A DNA stretch of 44,983 bases from a virus. This document shows, one piece after another, positions 30,334 to 38,053 of this stretch; within the stretch, counting starts at the first letter, position 1, and each line of letters opens with the position of its first letter. The translations under genes and the position numbers were made by a program. The stretch is from positions 1-44,983 of IMG/VR virus record IMGVR_UViG_3300017934_000001. One strand, given 5' to 3'. The notes under the pieces were generated by a model. The model was not told where the DNA came from and did no database searches. It was given only the letters and a program-made list of their open reading frames with translations.

Positions 30334-30575
30334 GTTACCACATCGCAACTCCATTTCCGATGAGACCGCGCGGCGTCGGCCTGTTCGATAACGGCTTCGA
30401 TCCTTCCACCTGGGGAATCGGCGAGTGGGCCATCGTCGGCCTCGGTGCGTACTTGTTCGTGAAACTCACGCAGGACGTGAAGAAAACGAGTCGCAAGGTG
30501 CGCCGCTACAGCAAGTCGCGCGCTAAGAAATCAGCCAGGAGAGAAAGCCTGCTCAAAGAATTGAGGAGTCTGTAA
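30330..30575 (+). CDS. Small membrane protein with basic tail
   Basis: The product has 81 residues. One membrane helix (WAIVGLGAYLFVKL) is followed by a strongly basic tail (KKTSRKVRRYSKSRAKKSAR). Such proteins can link genome and membrane. The start overlaps the upstream stop. Confidence 0.6.
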   Translation: MSYHIATPFPMRPRGVGLFDNGFDPSTWGIGEWAIVGLGAYLFVKLTQDVKKTSRKVRRYSKSRAKKSARRESLLKELRSL

Positions 30576-31018
30576 TGCCTTACCTGAGACAAGGTTCCGC
30601 GATGCCGCACGCGATACCCGCTGCCATCGCTTCCCGCATTGCAAGGATGCGGAAGTTACCGAATTACGTGAGGACGCACGGGACGGGCGATTACTTTTCG
30701 CTCGCCACTCCGATGCCGATGTCGAGCCCTCTATATATGTCTGCTGGTCAGATGGGGCTCACGTCGAATCAGGCGGGCCGCAATTCGGGCTTAGGTTGCG
30801 GATCAGGCGGCGGCTGCACTTGCGGCGGCGCCTGCAAGAACGGCGGTCTCGGTTTCACGATGCCTACAGACTGGAGCTTCCAATCTTCAAGCATTGCCGA
30901 CTCACTGGGGATCGGACCATTCGCAACATCCTATCCCGTGATCGGAACTGATATTCCGAACTGGGTCTGGTACGCACTCGCTGGAGCGATAGCCTTGGGA
31001 GTCTTTAAGGGACGATGA
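30575..31018 (+). CDS. Gly/Cys-rich virion-type membrane protein
   Basis: The product has 147 residues. Met/Pro-rich stretches, a Gly-Cys block (CGSGGGCTCGGACKNGG, about residues 73-90) with five Cys, and a C-terminal helix (WVWYALAGAIALGVF). The stop overlaps the start of a frame that runs across the antisense cassette downstream. Confidence 0.62.
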   Translation: MPYLRQGSAMPHAIPAAIASRIARMRKLPNYVRTHGTGDYFSLATPMPMSSPLYMSAGQMGLTSNQAGRNSGLGCGSGGGCTCGGACKNGGLGFTMPTDWSFQSSSIADSLGIGPFATSYPVIGTDIPNWVWYALAGAIALGVFKGR

Positions 31019-31048
31019 AAGGGTTAGTCTACTTCCGGTTATTTTGTT

Positions 31049-31108
31049 GTGTGGCGCTCTTCTGCGCTGTCGTTCAAGGTCTGCGCGTTGACGGCGTTCG
31101 CGCTCTGA
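31049..31108 (-). repeat. 60-bp family, reverse copy R8
   Basis: Left bracket of the first antisense cassette; the payload gene stops just before it. Nearly identical to R9 over its middle (GTCGTTCAAGGTCTG). Confidence 0.9.
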
Positions 31109-31113
31109 ATGAC

Positions 31114-31440
31114 TCAAGGCTCATCTGGAACAATGAGAGGTTTGGCGGCGATGCCTTTGGGTTTGTTGAATCCTCGATCCGTCACGCACTTGGCGCAAGC
31201 AATCCTGAGCAGGTCGTAGTTAACCGGGTTGCTTTCGTAGCAACCGTCACAGAGCAGAGAGCCGAGCGTGGGATGGCTCATGCCGGGATGCTCCATGAAA
31301 CCAACGGGAGCGCCTTGCTGCAACACATGGATGCAGGACACGTATCCCATGCCACCATTACCGTGAACCCGACACTTGGCAAACTTCGGTTTCTTCAGAT
31401 GCACTGGCACGGTGCTGATCGGAATCATCTTGTCGCTCAT
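31114..31440 (-). CDS. Zinc-finger cassette gene, antisense in the virion operon
   Basis: The product has 108 residues. CRVHGNGGMGYVSC, LLCDGCYES and IACAKCV provide three Cys/His pairs, suggesting two small zinc sites. The gene runs against the virion operon and is bracketed by a reversed 60-bp repeat on its 3' side and the remains of a forward copy (AAAGCGCCAAC at 31457-31467) on its 5' side. Confidence 0.6.
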   Translation of the reverse strand: MSDKMIPISTVPVHLKKPKFAKCRVHGNGGMGYVSCIHVLQQGAPVGFMEHPGMSHPTLGSLLCDGCYESNPVNYDLLRIACAKCVTDRGFNKPKGIAAKPLIVPDEP

Positions 31441-31512
31441 GCCTACACGATACCAGAAAGCGCCAACACATGAAAAGACAGCGGTGGTTAATCCAGTTAC
31501 GTTTGTTTTGTT

Positions 31513-31572
31513 GTTTGGCGCTCTTCGGGGCCGTCGTTCAAGGTCTGTGCATTGACGGCGTTCGCGCTCTGA
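31513..31572 (-). repeat. 60-bp family, reverse copy R9
   Basis: Left bracket of the second antisense cassette; the payload stop lies directly before it. Confidence 0.9.
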
Positions 31573-31573
31573 A

Positions 31574-31846
31574 TTATTCGATCAACTCGCCCATGTGTTC
31601 GCAGACGAGCCTAGCTCGGTTCCGTTCATATGGAAGGCCGTACTCTTGTTCAATAACTTTCACCTCTCCGTCTGCCAGCCTGTATCCCGTGCCACCGCAG
31701 AACATCGCCCCCTCTATTGCCGGCAAACACACCCACACGGCTATTTCATGGTCGATTGTCTCTGCAAGTGACTGCATCCCAAGTTTCGCAGCAGTGATCG
31801 CACATGCTTTTCGGATCACAAATTGTGTCGTAGGCATTTCAATCAC
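31574..31846 (-). CDS. Antisense cassette gene
   Basis: The product has 90 residues from a GTG that overlaps the TGA of a repeat-encoded leader frame (ending GVRALKLS). The content (FVIRKACAITAAKLGMQSLA, IDHEIAVWVCLPAIEG) is that of a normal soluble protein; no family recognised. Bracketed by R9 and F13. Confidence 0.6.
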   Translation of the reverse strand: MIEMPTTQFVIRKACAITAAKLGMQSLAETIDHEIAVWVCLPAIEGAMFCGGTGYRLADGEVKVIEQEYGLPYERNRARLVCEHMGELIE

Positions 31847-31853
31847 GATAGCT

Positions 31854-31913
31854 TCAAAGCGCGCACGCCGTCAAGGCCCACTAGTACTATCGACCGTTCA
31901 GGAAAGCGCCAAC
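31854..31913 (+). repeat. 60-bp family, forward copy F13
   Basis: Right bracket of the second antisense cassette. The following 20 or so bases (ATGAAAAGACAGCGG) also occur before the cassette at 31470, a flanking direct duplication. Confidence 0.9.
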
Positions 31914-31915
31914 AC

Positions 31916-32914
31916 ATGAAAAGACAGCGGCGCAAACGGAACGGCATGTTCGACTTCCTGACAAAGAAGCGGGTGACCTACCACGGCCACATAGCCAGAG
32001 GACCGCGTAAGCCACGTCGGATGGCGAAGTTCAAAGGCGTGCAGGTCTGGAAACTGCCGGATGGTTCGTACACCACAGGGATTGACAAGGACTCGCACCA
32101 CGATACTCTGCGGGACGCGCAGCGCTTCATCGCATCGTGGAAGAAGAATCCCGCCAAGTTCGACCGCTGCGTATCGAAGGTAAAGAAGTCGCTGAAGAAA
32201 CAGCGGCGCTCCGGCAACGCCTACGCGATCTGCTCAGCGGCGGGGCCACGGAACCGAGGAAAGAAGCGGCGCAACATCGTACCCCTGAGCGCTTGGGATG
32301 TAATCGCGGCTCCCAGTCTGACACAGCAACTCGAAAAGGCCGGCTCACAACTGAAGCGCGCGGTGGGTGTCGGGCGGAAGAAAGATAGGAAACACAAGAG
32401 ACGCAACCCCACACGGCGCAACACCGTGGAAGCGGCAGAGCGTGAATACCAAGCCACGCACGGACGGCCCGCAGAGAAGCGGACGGTCATCAAAAGGGTA
32501 CTGCACGAGCACAGCGTACTGCCGGGATGGGGCAAGCTGGAGCGCCTCGACATCGAATCGATCGGTGGCGGGACAGTCCGAGTGGAAGGCTTCAAAGGCG
32601 CACTCTTAGCATTCAACGAACAGCGGAAGACGCGCCCGCAGTTGTTCATCGAAGGCGGCGATCAGAGCGTCGATTTGCGGAAGTTCGGGATTCAACCGCC
32701 CTACCACGAGACGGAAGTACTCGGTTTGTGCAAGCGGGTGTACTACTTCACAACGAAAGATCACTTGCGACCGGAGGACGGTGGAACCGCGACATACAAG
32801 CACTCCTTCCGGTTCGGGAAGCGGAAGCCGACGGTCATCTATGACACCGTGAACAAACTGCTTTCCTTTGCAGGGGGGAAGTACACGATTTTAGACGAAG
32901 GGATCGACAACTGA
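31916..32914 (+). CDS. Basic multi-domain virion-type protein
   Basis: The product has 332 residues. A basic N-terminus is followed by KGVQVWKLPDGSYTTGID (about 45-62), FDRCVSKVKKSLKKQRRSG and NAYAICSAAG (about 83-110), a phage motif with two Cys, then a Lys/Arg-rich linker and a C-terminal beta-rich domain (GWGKLERLDIESIG ... LFIEGGDQ ... YKHSFRFG ... LLSFAGGKYTILDEGI). The last domain resembles one seen in uncultured phages. Probably virion-associated DNA-binding protein. Confidence 0.62.
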   Translation: MKRQRRKRNGMFDFLTKKRVTYHGHIARGPRKPRRMAKFKGVQVWKLPDGSYTTGIDKDSHHDTLRDAQRFIASWKKNPAKFDRCVSKVKKSLKKQRRSGNAYAICSAAGPRNRGKKRRNIVPLSAWDVIAAPSLTQQLEKAGSQLKRAVGVGRKKDRKHKRRNPTRRNTVEAAEREYQATHGRPAEKRTVIKRVLHEHSVLPGWGKLERLDIESIGGGTVRVEGFKGALLAFNEQRKTRPQLFIEGGDQSVDLRKFGIQPPYHETEVLGLCKRVYYFTTKDHLRPEDGGTATYKHSFRFGKRKPTVIYDTVNKLLSFAGGKYTILDEGIDN

Positions 32915-33282
32915 TGGCGAAAAGAGCAAAGCGTTATTACATCACGCCAGATCGCGATTTCAGCGGTAACCGTCAATACGCGATTCGCGTAAGGGCCAGC
33001 GGTGGAGTCGTAACGCGCCGTCGGACAAAACGCGAAGCACAAGCCGCGATGCGTGAATTAGAACGAGAGAATCCACGCCGCAAGGCTTCAAAGCGCGCAC
33101 GCAGGAAAGTCTCACGCCGTAATCGACCGTCGAGAAAAGCGCGAACACAAAGAAGAAAGCGGACAACTCGAAGGCGTACAACTCGGCGTAATCCAACCAT
33201 GAAAGGTCGAGCGCCAAAGAATCGTTGGATCAAAGCCAAGGCTGTGAAGATCAGCCGGGGAAAGATATTCATCAAGCGATGA
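32914..33282 (+). CDS. Arg-rich genome-condensing-type protein
   Basis: The product has 122 residues. A short N-terminal beta domain (YYITPDRDFSGNRQYAIRV) precedes a long Arg/Lys-rich tail, which suggests DNA condensation. A forward 60-bp repeat lies inside the tail and is read through as SKRARRKVSRRNRPS, so repeat DNA supplies part of the basic region. The start overlaps the upstream stop. Confidence 0.65.
   Translation: MAKRAKRYYITPDRDFSGNRQYAIRVRASGGVVTRRRTKREAQAAMRELERENPRRKASKRARRKVSRRNRPSRKARTQRRKRTTRRRTTRRNPTMKGRAPKNRWIKAKAVKISRGKIFIKR
33088..33146 (+). repeat. 60-bp family, forward copy F14, inside a gene
   Basis: Both cores are present (right core AAAGCGCGAAC) within the Arg-rich coding region. 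This is the only full copy deep inside a longer coding frame. Confidence 0.85.
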
Positions 33283-33596
33283 ACACTCACACCACTCTAT
33301 CGGCAGAATCCAAGCGCGTCCTTGACGCTATCGGGCATGGCATGCGTCTCACTATTCCGAAACAACCGCTGAACGCCGGACCCAGACGGGCTGTACTGGC
33401 GCGAGTGATTGTCAATCCGGCGTATCCCAAAGAATACCAAGAGGCAGAGTTCGATGTGAGCACTGCCGCCGTTTCAGAACTCATTTCCTCGGGGCTCATC
33501 GGTGAGATTCCTGAACACCGAACGAATCAGAAGAGCGGATGGCGCGAGTCAGGTCTTCCGGGCGATACGCACAGGATTTACGCATGCATCCAGTAA
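33279..33596 (+). CDS. Small soluble hypothetical protein
   Basis: The product has 105 residues from ATG 33279 (ATGA overlap). Mixed alpha/beta (RRAVLARVIVNPAYPKEYQE, AEFDVSTAAVSELISSG). Function unknown. Confidence 0.6.
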   Translation: MNTHTTLSAESKRVLDAIGHGMRLTIPKQPLNAGPRRAVLARVIVNPAYPKEYQEAEFDVSTAAVSELISSGLIGEIPEHRTNQKSGWRESGLPGDTHRIYACIQ

Positions 33597-34678
33597 CATT
33601 CTCGCTCTGTCATACCACGGCCCGTCTCCCGGACGGCTGGAGGAAAGCCACACAAACCTGGTTCGACGCCTGCGACAACCCGCGCGACGTGGAACACGTG
33701 CTCGTGACTGACTGTGGGTTCACTAGCGAAGTCTCGTGCTTCGAGGCGATCTTTCCTCGGATGCAGTGGCGCCAGAACACCGGCAGACGTTGTGCAGTGG
33801 ACGGCTGGAACACATCGGCCAGATTTGCGGAAGGCCAGTTCCTTATCACCTTGGCGGACGACTGGTTCCCCTGTCCGCACTGGGACACGCGCATCAAGCA
33901 ACTCGTGCCAGACATGACGAACCCCGTCGTTCTGGACGTGAACACGGGCGGCGATCACGACATCCTGACTTTCTCCATGTTGACCAGGCCGTATCTCGAG
34001 CGATTGATCCAGGAATACGGCTACGAAGGCTTCTTTTATCCCGAGTACTTGGGAATGATGGCCGATACCGAGTTCGGAGAAATCGCGCGGCTGGACGGCG
34101 TGGTCCTGAAGGCGAAGCATCTGCTCTTCCCGCACGATCACCCGAACTACACCGGCAAGCCGATGGATTCCATTCATCAGTGGCAGCATCGCAGGGAAGC
34201 GCTGAAGACCGGCGAAGAGGTATTCCTTCGCCGCATGGAGCAGCTGACGAAACGCAAGCTTCCGCGCTTTATCGACAAGCCGGGGATGCCGCCGCTCAAT
34301 GAACTGTTCGGGATTCGGTGGGAAGCGGGAGCCTTGAAGCACTTGGTTGAGCATCCCGAGCAAGTGATCGCCGAAGAGACACGCAAGTATCGCGCTGCGG
34401 CCGCGATTCGAGAGGCGACGTACTACATCGGCGAAGAGTGCGAAGCGAAAACTCCCTATGGCTGGAGACCGGCCTTCGTCACAGTCTGCCGGCGCGACAA
34501 GAACGACAACTTCACGTATCGCGTGGAAACCTCGAATCACATGGAGTTCGAGCTTCGCGCGCAGGACATCCGCCGAAAGCCTCAGAGGGCGAACGCGGAA
34601 AAGGCTCAACCAACGAAAGACAGCGGAGAAGAGCCCCAACAACAAAAGAGTAACGAACTCATCCTGGAGAACAAGTAA
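33584..34678 (+). CDS. GT-A-like glycosyltransferase, long paralogue
   Basis: The product has 364 residues from ATG 33584, overlapping the upstream gene by 13 bases. TFSLCHTTARLPDGWRK, LADDWFPCPHWD with a DD pair near residue 93, YPEYLGMMADTE and KHLLFPHDHPNYTG match the 12985 protein in order. An extra C-terminal region of about 130 residues includes a small beta domain (TPYGWRPAFVTVCRRDKND). The last 30 residues are repeat-encoded (PQRANAEKAQ...). Sugar transfer to a virion or host surface component is the likely role; the substrate is unknown. Confidence 0.68.
   Translation: MHPVTFSLCHTTARLPDGWRKATQTWFDACDNPRDVEHVLVTDCGFTSEVSCFEAIFPRMQWRQNTGRRCAVDGWNTSARFAEGQFLITLADDWFPCPHWDTRIKQLVPDMTNPVVLDVNTGGDHDILTFSMLTRPYLERLIQEYGYEGFFYPEYLGMMADTEFGEIARLDGVVLKAKHLLFPHDHPNYTGKPMDSIHQWQHRREALKTGEEVFLRRMEQLTKRKLPRFIDKPGMPPLNELFGIRWEAGALKHLVEHPEQVIAEETRKYRAAAAIREATYYIGEECEAKTPYGWRPAFVTVCRRDKNDNFTYRVETSNHMEFELRAQDIRRKPQRANAEKAQPTKDSGEEPQQQKSNELILENK
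34582..34640 (+). repeat. 60-bp family, forward copy F15
   Basis: Encodes the tail of the 33584 gene; both cores carry one changed base (GAGGGCGAACG and GAGCCCCAAC). Confidence 0.85.
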
Positions 34679-35445
34679 TGGCACAAGTCACACGGATTCG
34701 AACCATCGTAAATCGAGGTCGAAAAACAACTCGATCGCGCACTCGCTCACGGTCGAGAAGTCACAGGCGCAGAGTACGGCGCAATTCCGGCGAGATCATC
34801 GGCTACACCCTGAGCTCAAACCCAGGGAGAAGGAAAAGGAGAAATATGGCAAAGACGAAAACAAATCGTCGCCGGCGTCACGCCACGAGGCATAACCGGC
34901 GACGGCATCATCGGCGTCGGAATCCGGGTTCGGTTTCCGTGACCCGATTCAACCGGCGTCATCACCACCGGCGTTACCGCAGAAACCCGGGCGGCGCGGG
35001 TCGGCTGGTCGATCTCGGCATGACGGCGTTATTCACGGTCGTGGGCGCGGTCGGATCGAAACTCGGCACGCAAATGCTGCTGGGCGCGAACAACGTGGGG
35101 CTGATCGGCTACGCGGGCAACGCGGCAGTGGGCGGCGTGTTGTGGTTCATCGCGGAAAAATTTGTCCACAACAAAGCGGCGGCCAATGGGATGATCGCCG
35201 GGACTGCGGTGCAAATCGTGATCCGGCTCATCAACGACTACACGCCGTTCGGCCAGTACGTATCGAACCTGGGAGTGGGGGATTATCAGGCGCAAGCCTT
35301 CGTGACTCCTCAAGTGTTGGTCGATCCGTACAATTCGGCGCAGATTTCCATTCCCGCAGGTTGGGGCGCTCCCGCGGCGCTCCCTGCCGCGGCGGGCGCG
35401 GGACTCAGCGGCTCAATCTATGACGGCCAGGGGAACCTCTACTAA
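34678..35445 (+). CDS. Arg/His-rich DNA-binding membrane protein
   Basis: The product has 255 residues. Residues 1-100 are extremely basic with RRRHATRHNRRRHHRRRNPG-like blocks; two or three membrane helices follow (TALFTVVGAVGSKLG; IGYAGNAAVGGVLWFI; GMIAGTAVQIVIRL), then a polar C-terminal tail. This combination would tie DNA to a membrane, fitting a lipid-containing particle. An internal ATG at 34846 with its own AGGAG is a possible alternative start, so two forms may be made. It lies directly before the capsid candidate. Confidence 0.7.
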   Translation: MAQVTRIRTIVNRGRKTTRSRTRSRSRSHRRRVRRNSGEIIGYTLSSNPGRRKRRNMAKTKTNRRRRHATRHNRRRHHRRRNPGSVSVTRFNRRHHHRRYRRNPGGAGRLVDLGMTALFTVVGAVGSKLGTQMLLGANNVGLIGYAGNAAVGGVLWFIAEKFVHNKAAANGMIAGTAVQIVIRLINDYTPFGQYVSNLGVGDYQAQAFVTPQVLVDPYNSAQISIPAGWGAPAALPAAAGAGLSGSIYDGQGNLY

Positions 35446-35490
35446 AGAGAACCAGGGCCAAACAATTCAACAAAGGAGTAACACACAGCT

Positions 35491-36177
35491 ATGTCGTATC
35501 GTACCGGACTCGGTGGGACGATCCTGAGCGCTACAGAAGCGATGCAGGCTCGTAACACAAACTCGATCATGCAGGGCTGGGTAGATCGAGGCCCCTGGCA
35601 ATACTGGGACACCCTCACTCTTCCCCGCTCCGCGACTGCCGCCCTGCAGCAGCAGTATCAACCGTTCTCGGTTCCGATCGGACAGCAAGATCCGCTGGCC
35701 TCGATCGCATCGGGAACTACCGTAACCAAAACCAAGCTCCAGACCAACATGACGGAGGGCAACAAATTTCCGCCTCCGCGCTGCTTGTTACTGGAAGCCA
35801 TCGGCTTCTACTTCAGCTCGCAATGGCTGAAGGCCGACATGGACAAGATGCTCGATTCCTGCTGGATGGAGTTGCGAATCGACGACAAAATCTTCCATGA
35901 AGGCCAGCTCTGGCAATTCCCTCCGGGCGCGCGCATGACCGGCGTGGATTCTGTGGACGGAGCTTGGGGCCTGGGCGTTCCGGCGCCGTTCTACATGCGA
36001 CGTTACGGTTCGTGGTCGAAGTACATCGCACCGGAACAACGGTTCTCGATGACGATCAACTTCGGCGGCGGACTGGTAACTGTCCCGTCCCTTTCGTCGG
36101 GCGGTACCACCACCGGGGCTTATCCCGGCGTGCTGGTAGTCTTCCTCGACGGCTTGACCGATCGCTCGGTGCAGTAA
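35491..36177 (+). CDS. Major capsid protein candidate
   Basis: The product has 228 residues, with a strong AAAGGAG site 14 bases before the ATG, the best in the window. The sequence has no signal or membrane segment and is rich in Pro, Gly and aromatic residues in a pattern of beta strands (GFYFSSQWLKADMDKML, SCWMELRIDDKIFHEG, YIAPEQRFSMTINFGGG, GVLVVFLDGL), consistent with a jelly-roll fold. Its isolated strong translation signal and place among virion genes support a main coat role. The fold was not proven and no named family could be matched. Confidence 0.6.
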   Translation: MSYRTGLGGTILSATEAMQARNTNSIMQGWVDRGPWQYWDTLTLPRSATAALQQQYQPFSVPIGQQDPLASIASGTTVTKTKLQTNMTEGNKFPPPRCLLLEAIGFYFSSQWLKADMDKMLDSCWMELRIDDKIFHEGQLWQFPPGARMTGVDSVDGAWGLGVPAPFYMRRYGSWSKYIAPEQRFSMTINFGGGLVTVPSLSSGGTTTGAYPGVLVVFLDGLTDRSVQ

Positions 36178-36219
36178 CACTGAGAGCCAATCTGTCGGAG
36201 GATGGCTTTTGGATCTTTG

Positions 36220-36247
36220 AGGGGAGTTCCGACTTTAGGGCTCCCCT
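36220..36247 (+). terminator. Hairpin after the capsid candidate
   Basis: Stem AGGGGAG / CTCCCCT with a 14-base loop, 43 bases after the stop. The T-tract is poor, so it may attenuate rather than terminate. Confidence 0.4.
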
Positions 36248-36296
36248 TGATCTTAAAACTTGAAGGACTGGAGTTTTCTGGTAGTAGACTGAGTGT

Positions 36297-36575
36297 ATGG
36301 TTAAAGCGCTCAAGAAATGGTTGGTTCATCTTCGCTGGAAAGCGACACGGTTCGCATTGCAGGTCCGCTGTTTCGCTCTCGGGCATCGGAAGCAGTTTTG
36401 CTTCGTTCGGGGACGCGCGCAGCAATTGGAATGCTTGCGATGCGGTGAAGTGTGGGTCAACATCGAAGAGATCAAACGCAGAGATATAGAGCGCGAACAG
36501 GAAGCGGAACGCCGGAGGGCGGAAGAAGACCGGCGCATCGGAATCCTCATGGGAGAACAGAAAGCAGTGGAGTGA
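36297..36575 (+). CDS. Small basic/acidic helical protein with CxxC
   Basis: The product has 92 residues. A basic N-terminus (KALKKWLVHLRWKATR), a zinc-like LECLRCGEVW and a long charged helix (IERDIEREQEAERRRAEEDR-like). It follows the 119-bp gap after the capsid candidate. Function unknown. Confidence 0.6.
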   Translation: MVKALKKWLVHLRWKATRFALQVRCFALGHRKQFCFVRGRAQQLECLRCGEVWVNIEEIKRRDIEREQEAERRRAEEDRRIGILMGEQKAVE

Positions 36576-36576
36576 G

Positions 36577-37155
36577 ATGTACACCTCGCAGCAATGCACG
36601 GAACACAACTCGGCCTCGCCAATCACGCAAGCGGACATCGACCGCGAGAACGCGAAGATAGCGCGCGTGGCGGCGATCTTCCAGAACGGCAACAAGGCTC
36701 TGTCAGACATCATCTCGATTCTGACGCCTCCGGTTCCTACAGGATCGTGTTCCGATTTCACCACTTCGGCTTCGATGCGGAACACCTCGCCGTTTCCAGA
36801 CTATGCGATCACGGGCGCGACGTTGTCGCCTGCAACCGGCCTCGGTAGAGTGAGACGCCGCCGTGGAATGCGCGGGTGGGATCAGATGTTGCCGACTGGT
36901 TCTTACGCGACTCCGCAACCGGGCTTTCAGTTCGACGTATCGAATCTGATTCCCGTGTGGGGCTGTCCATCTCAGCAAGCGACAGAGCCAAGCATGGTGG
37001 GCGGGCCTTCCGCTTCGCCGTCTGTCGCTGGTGCCCAGGTGCCTCCGTCCTCTTCGTGCTGGCCTTGGCCGTGCCTACTCATTGTGCTCGGCGGGCTTGC
37101 CATGTTGATGCCTTCCGGGAAGAAGCGCGCGGAGCGGAAGCGGAGGCGGAAGTGA
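36577..37155 (+). CDS. Virion-type protein with C-terminal membrane helix
   Basis: The product has 192 residues. A helical N-terminal region, RVRRRRGMRGWDQM in the middle, a Pro/Ser-rich linker and a C-terminal helix (WPWPCLLIVLGGLAMLM) followed by a basic tail. Same design as the 27144 and 29881 proteins. Confidence 0.62.
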   Translation: MYTSQQCTEHNSASPITQADIDRENAKIARVAAIFQNGNKALSDIISILTPPVPTGSCSDFTTSASMRNTSPFPDYAITGATLSPATGLGRVRRRRGMRGWDQMLPTGSYATPQPGFQFDVSNLIPVWGCPSQQATEPSMVGGPSASPSVAGAQVPPSSSCWPWPCLLIVLGGLAMLMPSGKKRAERKRRRK

Positions 37156-37265
37156 CGCACTGGAATCCATTGTGGGGGCCGGCGCTCGCTGTTGGAACTT
37201 ACTTGCTATCAGTGTCGATTGGACTCTTGATCGCACGGTGTATTCGCTTGCGGAGGAAACGGTGA
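37152..37265 (+). CDS. Very small membrane protein
   Basis: The product has 37 residues from GTG 37152, overlapping the upstream stop (GTGA). It is almost all one membrane helix (ALAVGTYLLSVSIGLLIA) with a basic end (RLRRKR). The stop overlaps the next GTG. Confidence 0.55.
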   Translation: MTHWNPLWGPALAVGTYLLSVSIGLLIARCIRLRRKR

Positions 37266-37702
37266 ACCTTCGCACGCTGAAACTCTCGGACCTGCAACTG
37301 GGCGACTGCTCGCGCTGGTTCACGCCCTCCGGGACGCAGTTCCTTGAACTGCCGTTGATCCTCCCGTACTTCAAGCAAGTGACTGCCGGTCAGGTATTGG
37401 ACGATGAAGAGGTAGGAACGCCGCCTGAGTATCCGTTTATCTGCAAGGCGATCGGGTTTACCGGAGCGACGCCGGGAACGTTGGTGCAGATCCAATGGCC
37501 CGATGGCCGGTATCTCTCGAATCCTGGCATTGACTTCTTTTCGTTCGTCGGGACGGGACGCCGCGGCCGGCTGATCGATCCACATAAGAAGATGCCACCC
37601 GCGTCGAAGATCATCCTGAACATCGACAACACGGGCAACGATACCGCGAACCTTGAGATTTACTTCGAGGGTTGCCTTCTTATTCCACTGGTGGGAGCAT
37701 GA
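37262..37702 (+). CDS. Beta-rich virion protein
   Basis: The product has 146 residues from GTG 37262. Alternating strands (FLELPLILPYFKQV; PFICKAIGFTGATPGT; KIILNIDNTGNDTANLEIYF) suggest a single jelly-roll-like domain, as in spike or penton base proteins. Its stop overlaps the start of a frame across the following antisense cassette. Confidence 0.58.
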   Translation: MNLRTLKLSDLQLGDCSRWFTPSGTQFLELPLILPYFKQVTAGQVLDDEEVGTPPEYPFICKAIGFTGATPGTLVQIQWPDGRYLSNPGIDFFSFVGTGRRGRLIDPHKKMPPASKIILNIDNTGNDTANLEIYFEGCLLIPLVGA

Positions 37703-37732
37703 ACGCACTACTTTACTACTGTCTTCTTTGTT

Positions 37733-37792
37733 GTTTGGCGCTCCCCTCAGCCTTCGGCAACGAGTTGAGACTTGACGGCGTTCGCGCTCTGA
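37733..37792 (-). repeat. 60-bp family, reverse copy R10
   Basis: Encodes the LQSAN tail of the 37747 gene on the minus strand. Confidence 0.9.
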
Positions 37793-37953
37793 AGCGATTC
37801 AGCTTCGTCAATTACGTTTCTCCACGCAATAGTCAAATGTTCGGGATCAAACTCAACCGCGATCTTCCATCCGTGAATCAAGCGGAGCCGTTTTGCCTCA
37901 GTCATCGATTGAACCGGCGTAGCAATTCCTCGATCATTAATCACGAAGATCAT
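37747..37953 (-). CDS. Antisense cassette gene with LQSAN tail
   Basis: The product has 68 residues. The first 52 (MIFVINDRGIATPVQSMTEA, KRLRLIHGWKIAVEFD, LTIAWRNVIDEAE) read as a compact alpha/beta protein; the last 15 (LQSANAVKSQLVAEG) come from the repeat. It is bracketed by R10 and F16 and runs against the virion operon. Function unknown. Confidence 0.58.
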   Translation of the reverse strand: MIFVINDRGIATPVQSMTEAKRLRLIHGWKIAVEFDPEHLTIAWRNVIDEAESLQSANAVKSQLVAEG

Positions 37954-37968
37954 GACAACCAGTCTGCC

Positions 37969-38028
37969 TCAAAGTGCGCACGCCGTCAAGGTCCAGGCGT
38001 ACTATCGAACTCCGAGGAAAGCGCCAAC
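37969..38028 (+). repeat. 60-bp family, forward copy F16
   Basis: Right bracket of the third antisense cassette. The middle (CCGTCAAGGTCCAGGCGTAC) is nearly identical to F17. Confidence 0.9.
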
Positions 38029-38053
38029 AACAAAAGAAACATGAGAACAGAGC

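Larger units (their letters stand above)
31015..31473 (+). other. Sense-strand frame across an antisense cassette
   Basis: An uninterrupted frame of 152 codons crosses the whole cassette. It starts at an ATGA overlap with the upstream stop, has a signal-like leader (LFCCVALFCAVVQG) and DGVRAL from the repeat, and ends ESANT with an ATGA overlap into 31470. It may keep translation coupled across the insert rather than encode a useful protein. Confidence 0.45.
31470..31919 (+). other. Sense-strand frame across the second antisense cassette
   Basis: An open frame of 149 codons. It starts at ATGA with LFCCLALFGAVVQG and DGVRAL, and ends ESANT at an ATGA overlap with the 31916 gene. Same design as the preceding frame. 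Confidence 0.45.

Noticed and set aside
33578-34684. Long minus-strand frame of 368 codons opposite the 33584 gene
   Set aside because: It is a shadow of the glycosyltransferase-like gene, which has a clear paralogue, good motifs and operon overlaps on the plus strand.
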